NCBI GenBank assembly: GCA_024413875.1
Contig: JAKSVY010000029.1
Location: forward strand, 1 to 19,975
DNA: 19,975 bases
Reading direction: 5' to 3'
Source of the DNA: Bacilli bacterium
GTDB taxonomy: Bacteria > Bacillota_I > Bacilli_A > RFN20 > CAG-826
The translations under genes and the position numbers were made by a program. Positions within the stretch are counted from its first letter, which is position 1, and every line of letters starts with the position of its first letter. The notes beneath the pieces were generated by a model, which made no database searches, was not told where the DNA came from, and saw only the letters and a list, made by a program, of their open reading frames with translations. Shown here piece after piece: positions 14,320 through 19,975 of the stretch.

Positions 14320-17013
14320 TTAATCAACTGATTTCAATGATTCAACCATCTTTACTGTTCTTGTTTTTAATGATAAGAACATATTAACAATAAATCCAGT
14401 TCCAAATGTAATTGCAAATGAAATTAAATAAGTAAGTGGATAAACAGTATATAAGAACTCTACAACTGGAGTTCTATTAACCATTAACACAATTACTTCA
14501 AGTGGCATACCTAGTAGCATTCCAAATCCAATACCAACTAAAGTTAAGACCATAATCTCAATAATAAGAGACAACATAATCTCCATCTGATTGAATCCAA
14601 GAACCTTCATAGTAGCGATATCCCTATTGCGTTCCTTAAAGTTAAGAAGGGCCAAATTGTATAAAACAACTACCGCTAAGATAATCGCAAACCCTTTAAC
14701 TGCTAATGTCATAAGAGAGATAGATGACATATAACTGCTAATAGTTTCATTATTTTCATCTCTAGTCTTATAGCCTAAAACACCATCAATATTTTTGATT
14801 TGTTCACCAATAAGTTTAACGTTTGAATAATCATCAACTTCAACATAAGCATTGTTTTGGAACTTCATAATTTCATCATAATCGTTATAAGTGCTATTTA
14901 CGAAGACACCATGCATATAGAATGTTTCGAAAATCGCTCCAATCTTACCAACAAAATAATCTTTTCTAACCAACGGAACACTAAATTCAAGTGTATCTCC
15001 AACTTTTAAGTTTAAATCATTAGCTTCCTTTTGAGTAATAGCAATATCGCCTTCGAGTTTATATCCATTATCGCCAAGAATAAATTCTGAATTATCCTCA
15101 ATACAGAATACCTTTGAATCATATAAGGAGGATGGTCCTTTTATTGTTGATGGAAGGAAAGCAGCCTCCTCAACTTTTTTAACACCCGGAATTGCTAGGA
15201 TTTCATCCTTGTGAGATGTAACTGTGCTGTAATTTAAAGTAATATCTGCGACAAAATAATGGCTCATATCATGTCCAACACCATTATCGAGAGTATCATC
15301 AATACCAAAGCCACATACAAGTAATGCTGTACATCCCATAATTCCAACTACAACCATCAATGATTTTGAAATATTTACTCGAATGTTTCTAAAAGCCATC
15401 TTGATAGCAATACCGACTGGCTTTTTAGCATTTCCCATAGCCTTCGTCTTAATTGAACGAGGCGCAGCTGGTCTCATTGATTCACTAGGATTTAAGCTTA
15501 CTTCCTTAAATACAACAAAGAATGTAACTAAACTTGAAAGAAGAATTGTTGCTGCAGTTGAAATTAACGCTTCAGGAAGTGCAAAAACATATCCCATAGC
15601 AGGAAGAGTATATAGAATCGCATACTTAATATTCATAATATATGAAAGTAAGAATGGCCCTACTACACAGCCTATAATTGCCCCTATTGATATAATGATT
15701 GTTGTTATCAATAGATAATGAACAATAATTCTTCCCTTAGGAACTCCAATAGCCTTTAATGTTCCTATTTGAGTTCTTTCTTTAAGAATAATTTGTGAGA
15801 ATGTAGTTACAACTACTAAGATTGCAACAAGGAAGAACACGATTGGGAAAATATACGCTAATTGGCGAGCTTGAATAATATCATTTTGAATTGTGACATT
15901 ACTTGTTAATGAGTCAATATCAGTGCACATAATTAAATTATTTTTACCTTCAGGTTTTGAATTAAAATAATTTTGAATTGCATCTTTAACTGGTTCTACA
16001 TAGTTTTTATCGTAAAGTTTTGTGCAGTATGTATTAAAGGTGTATGAATCAACAACCATGTCGATTGCTCTATCAATAATTCCTGAATTACGAAGAAGAA
16101 GCTTCCATAAATATCCTGGTTCTATAATATTTTCTTCTTCTGGTGCACCATAATTATCATAGGCTTTTTCCCTTAACTTAGACTTGAACATGTCAATATC
16201 TAGTAAGAAATTTGAAGCATTCATCAACGAACTTTGAACATTCTCTGCAAACATCATTGATCCTGTAACTTGGAATGTTAAATCAATCGTTGAGTTATCA
16301 AAGATGTTTTCGCTATTTTCATCTTTAAGGCATGAACCAAAGACATCAAGCATATTTCTTTCTTTAAGAGAGTCCCAAGCTTCTCTAATTGGTTCAGAAA
16401 ACTCAGAAGGAAGTGAATTAATTAAATCATCTATTTGTGTGATGTATTCTTCATTGTAATTTTTAATTACACTTTCTACTGTGTAACCACGAAGAACGCT
16501 TTGAACTGACGCAAAATTAAAACTAACTGTTTGTTCACGGTAATAATTGTTCTCATCAATCCACCTGTTCCATGTTTCAGGGTGCATAGGATCATTGAAT
16601 AAACGGCTATCAATAATGAAGAACCCTTCAGTTGCTGTGTTATCACAATCATATGCACAGTTAATAGTTGGAAGTTCTTCGCTCATTAAAGCATTGAATG
16701 AACCATTACCAATTTCTGCATTTAATGAATATCTTGTTTCGGTATAGCCAAGTTCACCAACAATTTGGTTAATGGCATCACTATCTTGTTCATCATTAAT
16801 TGTGATCGATGTCCAAATATCAGCGATATTGCTACCTTCATAAAGTGTATTTGTTCGCTTTGCGATGTTATCAGCATTACTACATAAACCAACAAAAAGA
16901 GTCACGGCGACAGCGTTAATCATAATGATTGCTAAAAATTGGAGCCATTGTTTAAAAATGGTTCGTATTGCTATCTTGCCTAATAACTTGCTTGTTCTTG
17001 GCTTTTTTACCAT
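14320..17013 (-). CDS. FtsX/MacB-type ABC transporter permease
   Basis: This 897-residue membrane protein has an N-terminal helix (about 22-45), a large extracytoplasmic domain (about 46-383), a first FtsX-type helical block (about 384-505, containing KERTQIGTLKAIGVPKGRI), another single helix (about 550-570), a second outside domain (about 572-755) and a terminal FtsX block (about 760-890, containing KERNRDIATMKVLGFNQMEI). Two copies of the RxxIGTLKAxG / RDIATMKVLG coupling motif are hallmarks of duplicated FtsX permeases. The first outside domain is long for this family. Its ATG lies inside the end of the ATPase gene (ATGGTAA overlap, 7 nt), with GGAG 8 nt upstream, so it should form a complex with that ATPase. 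Such pairs move lipids, peptides or lipoproteins or act mechanically; substrate unknown. Confidence 0.9.
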   Translation of the reverse strand: MVKKPRTSKLLGKIAIRTIFKQWLQFLAIIMINAVAVTLFVGLCSNADNIAKRTNTLYEGSNIADIWTSITINDEQDSDAINQIVGELGYTETRYSLNAEIGNGSFNALMSEELPTINCAYDCDNTATEGFFIIDSRLFNDPMHPETWNRWIDENNYYREQTVSFNFASVQSVLRGYTVESVIKNYNEEYITQIDDLINSLPSEFSEPIREAWDSLKERNMLDVFGSCLKDENSENIFDNSTIDLTFQVTGSMMFAENVQSSLMNASNFLLDIDMFKSKLREKAYDNYGAPEEENIIEPGYLWKLLLRNSGIIDRAIDMVVDSYTFNTYCTKLYDKNYVEPVKDAIQNYFNSKPEGKNNLIMCTDIDSLTSNVTIQNDIIQARQLAYIFPIVFFLVAILVVVTTFSQIILKERTQIGTLKAIGVPKGRIIVHYLLITTIIISIGAIIGCVVGPFLLSYIMNIKYAILYTLPAMGYVFALPEALISTAATILLSSLVTFFVVFKEVSLNPSESMRPAAPRSIKTKAMGNAKKPVGIAIKMAFRNIRVNISKSLMVVVGIMGCTALLVCGFGIDDTLDNGVGHDMSHYFVADITLNYSTVTSHKDEILAIPGVKKVEEAAFLPSTIKGPSSLYDSKVFCIEDNSEFILGDNGYKLEGDIAITQKEANDLNLKVGDTLEFSVPLVRKDYFVGKIGAIFETFYMHGVFVNSTYNDYDEIMKFQNNAYVEVDDYSNVKLIGEQIKNIDGVLGYKTRDENNETISSYMSSISLMTLAVKGFAIILAVVVLYNLALLNFKERNRDIATMKVLGFNQMEIMLSLIIEIMVLTLVGIGFGMLLGMPLEVIVLMVNRTPVVEFLYTVYPLTYLISFAITFGTGFIVNMFLSLKTRTVKMVESLKSVD

Positions 17014-17711
17014 TGAACTGTCTCCGGATCAACTGGTGATTCCACCATTACATCGCTGGCAATCTTCCCATCTTGAATTCTAATAACACGGTCAGCTGTA
17101 TCAGCGATTTTAGCGTTATGTGTAACCAAAACAACAGTCTTTTTGTAGTTGTGGCATACATCAGTTAATAATTTGATAATCTTTCCACCAGTTTTACTAT
17201 CAAGCGCACCAGTTGGTTCATCACATAATAATAAAGTTGGATTTTTAACAATCGCTCTTGCGATAGCAACTCTTTGTTGTTCACCACCAGAAAGTTGTGA
17301 TGGGAAGTTCTTTTCTCTACCCTCAAGTCCAACGGATTTCAATATATCTTCAGCTTTAAATGGGTTTTTGCCAAGAGATTCCGCTAAAGAAACATTTTCT
17401 AATGCAGTTAAATTTGGCATTAAATTGTAGAATTGGAAAACAAAGCCAATGTCTTGGCGTCTAAACTTACCTAATTGGCTATCTTTAAGTTTTGTTACTT
17501 CAACATCATTAACAAAGAACTCACCACTGGTTGCAGTGTCCATTCCTCCTAAAATGTTAAGTAAAGTTGACTTGCCAGCACCTGACGCTCCAAGAATAAC
17601 TACGAATTGTCCAGCTGGGATTGCAAATGAGACGTTGTCTAAAGCGCGAACCTCATTAGTTTTCGCACTTCCATAAATTTTTGAAATGTTTCTTAATTCT
17701 ACTTGTTCCAT
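17007..17711 (-). CDS. MacB/LolD-type ABC transporter ATPase
   Basis: This 234-residue ATPase has Walker [10 protein letters not shown] (41-49), Q-loop Gln93 ([17 protein letters not shown], typical of MacB/LolD/FtsE), signature LSGGEQQR (140-147), Walker [13 protein letters not shown] (160-171, with Glu165 catalytic) and H-loop His198. All catalytic residues are intact. The CDEPTGALD and [12 protein letters not shown] wording is diagnostic of the macrolide/lipoprotein export class. It is the first gene of the operon and overlaps the permease by 7 nt. The start has no Shine-Dalgarno sequence; a TATAAT lies only 9 nt before the ATG, which suggests a near-leaderless mRNA. Confidence 0.95.
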   Translation of the reverse strand: MEQVELRNISKIYGSAKTNEVRALDNVSFAIPAGQFVVILGASGAGKSTLLNILGGMDTATSGEFFVNDVEVTKLKDSQLGKFRRQDIGFVFQFYNLMPNLTALENVSLAESLGKNPFKAEDILKSVGLEGREKNFPSQLSGGEQQRVAIARAIVKNPTLLLCDEPTGALDSKTGGKIIKLLTDVCHNYKKTVVLVTHNAKIADTADRVIRIQDGKIASDVMVESPVDPETVQW

Positions 17712-17720
17712 AATGCTCGC

Positions 17721-17729
17721 ATTATATCA
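17721..17729 (-). promoter_or_regulatory. Extended -10 promoter of the ABC-kinase-pepT operon
   Basis: The minus strand reads TGATATAAT, a perfect extended -10 element, 9 nt before the ATG at 17711. No good -35 is visible at 17 nt. Start of transcription 6-8 nt downstream would leave only a 1-3 nt leader. Confidence 0.65.
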
Positions 17730-17800
17730 CTAACGGAAAAAAGTAATAGTAAAACATAATAAAATTATGACTTTTCATTAACATTTGTTGCGTATGTATA

Positions 17801-17825
17801 CAAAAAAGCCACTTATAAAGTAGCT
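17801..17825 (-). terminator. Terminator of the large C-terminal protein gene
   Basis: Stem AGCCACTT / AAGTAGCT (17807-17814 with 17818-17825, one G-T pair) with a 3-nt loop runs into six T on the minus strand, 18 nt beyond the stop at 17844. The rest of 17727-17800 is AT-rich spacer with nothing else recognised. Confidence 0.88.
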
Positions 17826-17843
17826 TTTTCGATATTTTTAAGT

Positions 17844-19975
17844 TTAAGTTGTCGGATAGTCTAACAAAGACTCATCGGTGACCGGCTCTATGATAGGTGC
17901 AGCACCACCTTTAGCGTTTAATACTTCAGACCCATTAACATTCACAGTGTAACCATCAACATAAAGATACATCTTTAAATTTGTTTCATAGTTGGTATAG
18001 AACCAAACGTTATATGTTGATGTTGCATTATCGAAATTGACGGTTAGTCTAAATTTCTTTGTTGGATCAGCTGGTGCAACAATATAAAGAGTGAATACTG
18101 AACTTGTTAAATCGTCAGGAAGGACATCATCAGCACTTCTAAAGTCGATTCGGCCAAGTTGACTACAATATCCTTCATCCGCCTTGTATTCAAAGTGAAT
18201 TGACGTGATACGAGTATTATTGATATATTGGCCTATCAAATTACCAAGCCAGCTTCTTCTTGGGTTATTTTGAACACCAACGGCAATAACATATCTATCA
18301 ACATTAGTTTCACTTCCTGAAGTGAGTGTGCCACTAGAATTATATATTGCAACAACATTATTATTTTCATCAATTCCACACAATGATGCAGCTCGCGCTT
18401 GGATCGGAACAATCTTTTTAATAGCAATATTTCTATCCGTACCACTATCGTTATGTACATACTCACTCTCACCAGACGTATCAAGTGAATTAAGCGTATC
18501 AAAATCTATAAAAGTCCCATTTCCTTTTTTGAGCGCTGGTACTTTTAATGTAACGCCAAGAGCAGCGCCGATGGTTTGGTAGTGAACATCAATCGTTCCA
18601 AGATTATTACCAGGTGTTTTCTTTAGATAAAGAACCAACGAATCTGCGCAATATTGTGTTGCGTAAAATTTATTATCAATAGCTGGTGTTATAGTAACAT
18701 TAGCACCAGATTTTTCTCCGGCAAGATTTAAATATGTTGGCCCAAACGTAATTCCACCACCAACAATATCAATACTCTTGGAACTATAACCAGAACCAAC
18801 AATTTCTGGATCATCACCAATAAATTGTGAACCAACTGACTCTCTAATAACTTGTCTTTCAACTGAGTTTGCATAGCATTCACCGAATTCATAATAGAAG
18901 TTTGTTACTTTATCTTTTAAAGGTGTGTATGTATTGCTTACATTATTATCATCATCTAATTCTCGCCCATACATGTTTGAAACAAAATTGTTTTCACTAT
19001 AGAAAATTTCCGGTTGGCAAGGAATAGGAGCACTAGAGAAAACTAGGTTTGAAGTTGATTCTTTCTTTGTTAAGTTGACATTTTTTATTATTGTGCTATT
19101 GCTTTTTACACCAGTTTCGCACACTTCCTCAATTTGATTTACAGTATTGCCACTAAGGTTTCCGTAATAATAGCCAGCATACTTTGTACTACTAAAAAGT
19201 CCATATGTTGGACAGGACATTTTAAAAATAAAACCAATATGATGAACACCGCCAGTTAAACCATGAACAGTATAATCGTTGAATGAGGCTTCAATATCTA
19301 TAGTTCTTCCGCTAAAAAGATTACCGCCATCAGTTACAGTAAAACTGGCTTCATAATCATAATCATAATCATCATCACTTGTTTTGTTTGAAAGTTCAAT
19401 TTCTTGTTCATCAATCAAAAGCGTTGCCAAAAATGTTGGATCAGTGTTTCTAGACAAACCATTAATTCCTGTTTTTGAGAAACTCGGAAATTTAATTATC
19501 AAATCATAATTATTGACGTCATTATCAGAATGATAATATTTCCATTGCCTTTCACTTTTGTCATAATAATAGTAATTACCCTTGCCAGTTTGCTCTTCTA
19601 GTGAATAAGTTGTTACTTGAGCATCTTCAGCAGGCATTACATATGCATCCGCTTCATTTTTATAATATGCTTTATATGTATGGTCTATCTTATTAACGTT
19701 TGCGCCATGATAACCCAATGTTGAAATTGAATAGTTTCTATCCACATTTACTGTAGAATTATTGTTTGCACCAGTATCATAATCACCAATTAAACGATAG
19801 TTATTATCTTCCTTAGTAACGCCAACGCCAAAATTATAATTACCATTATTGATGGTATCGTCATATTCGGTGTTTCTAACACGCATTTTAGCATTAGCTA
19901 AAGTGTATTCATCACCATTTTCATCATAGGTGAATTCTTCTTCATCATAGTGTTCATTAAAGTAGTCATAGATTG
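17844..19975 (-). CDS. Large uncharacterised protein, C-terminal part (partial)
   Basis: The frame is open from the right window edge to the TAA at 17844, so at least 709 residues are present and the true start lies outside. The ATG at 19886 (MRVRN) is internal: acidic sequence (DEEEFTYDENGDEY) runs in frame before it. Composition is rich in Tyr, Asp, Asn, Ser and Thr with alternating beta-strand-like segments, long polar stretches and no predicted membrane helix. No LPxTG anchor is seen at the C-terminus, which ends near PVTDESLLDYPTT. This looks like a secreted or surface protein, perhaps lipid-anchored at an N-terminus not seen here (inference). I recognise no enzyme motif. A TCATAA hexamer repeat encodes a DYDY run at 19351-19368. 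Confidence 0.75.
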   Translation of the reverse strand, partial: IYDYFNEHYDEEEFTYDENGDEYTLANAKMRVRNTEYDDTINNGNYNFGVGVTKEDNNYRLIGDYDTGANNNSTVNVDRNYSISTLGYHGANVNKIDHTYKAYYKNEADAYVMPAEDAQVTTYSLEEQTGKGNYYYYDKSERQWKYYHSDNDVNNYDLIIKFPSFSKTGINGLSRNTDPTFLATLLIDEQEIELSNKTSDDDYDYDYEASFTVTDGGNLFSGRTIDIEASFNDYTVHGLTGGVHHIGFIFKMSCPTYGLFSSTKYAGYYYGNLSGNTVNQIEEVCETGVKSNSTIIKNVNLTKKESTSNLVFSSAPIPCQPEIFYSENNFVSNMYGRELDDDNNVSNTYTPLKDKVTNFYYEFGECYANSVERQVIRESVGSQFIGDDPEIVGSGYSSKSIDIVGGGITFGPTYLNLAGEKSGANVTITPAIDNKFYATQYCADSLVLYLKKTPGNNLGTIDVHYQTIGAALGVTLKVPALKKGNGTFIDFDTLNSLDTSGESEYVHNDSGTDRNIAIKKIVPIQARAASLCGIDENNNVVAIYNSSGTLTSGSETNVDRYVIAVGVQNNPRRSWLGNLIGQYINNTRITSIHFEYKADEGYCSQLGRIDFRSADDVLPDDLTSSVFTLYIVAPADPTKKFRLTVNFDNATSTYNVWFYTNYETNLKMYLYVDGYTVNVNGSEVLNAKGGAAPIIEPVTDESLLDYPTT
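19351..19368. repeat. Hexamer TCATAA x3 inside the large gene
   Basis: Three tandem TCATAA copies, followed by TCATCATCA, encode an alternating Asp/Tyr run (DDDYDYDY). Gain or loss of a copy would keep the frame. Confidence 0.8.

Noticed and set aside
17844..19886. 680-residue protein starting at MRVRN
   Set aside because: The same frame is open to the window edge with similar acidic composition and no ribosome binding site before this ATG, so the gene is longer and partial.
1..19975. CRISPR array, insertion sequence, prophage or defence cassette
   Set aside because: No regularly spaced direct repeats, transposase/integrase motifs or terminal inverted repeats were seen; all long frames are accounted for by the genes listed.

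Overview
The window is AT-rich bacterial DNA, densely packed with short intergenic gaps. It looks like a chromosome segment from a Firmicutes/Bacilli-type organism, possibly one of the uncultured gut lineages near the Mollicutes (inference). The evidence is strong AGGAGG-type ribosome binding sites, TATAAT promoters, rho-independent terminators, lipoprotein signal peptides, a type III glutamine synthetase, and a preference for TAA stops. UGA is a stop here (pepT and the hydrolase gene end in TGA) and tryptophan is read from TGG, so this is not a UGA=Trp Mollicute. I see no phage, IS, CRISPR or restriction genes.

Layout: (1) 1-2749, minus: two ABC half-transporters forming a heterodimeric exporter; the downstream one is cut by the window edge. 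(2) 2853-4940, minus: glutamine synthetase III as a single-gene unit with its own promoter and terminator. (3) 5101-5887, minus: a seven-tRNA array transcribed Cys-Arg-Pro-Ala-Met-Ile2(CAU)-Ser, with an extended -10 promoter and a terminator. The Ile2-like tRNA has a very abnormal T arm. (4) 6048-7169, plus: a lipoprotein with two thioredoxin-like domains. (5) 7267-7416, minus: a 49-residue rubredoxin-like zinc ribbon protein. (6) 7539-9586, plus: a membrane-anchored alpha/beta hydrolase whose stop codon overlaps the start of a methyltransferase-like gene. (7) 9638-12085, minus: a four-helix membrane protein with a cytoplasmic tail, followed after a UUCG hairpin by a lipoprotein. (8) 12205-17711, minus: a four-gene operon of MacB/LolD-type ATPase, FtsX-type permease, choline-kinase-like phosphotransferase and peptidase T. 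(9) 17844-19975, minus: the C-terminal 709 residues of a large Tyr/Asn/Asp-rich protein of unknown function that continues past the window edge.

The genes are mostly housekeeping and cell-envelope functions: nitrogen assimilation, tRNA supply, export, lipoproteins and peptide use. Nothing amounts to a clear new defence or mobile system. The most unusual points are the aberrant CAU tRNA, genes that seem to be leaderless beside others with strong Shine-Dalgarno sequences, the dual-thioredoxin lipoprotein, the four-helix protein with a recurrent Firmicutes C-terminal domain, and the ABC-kinase-PepT operon. All assignments rest on reading motifs; no database search was run.
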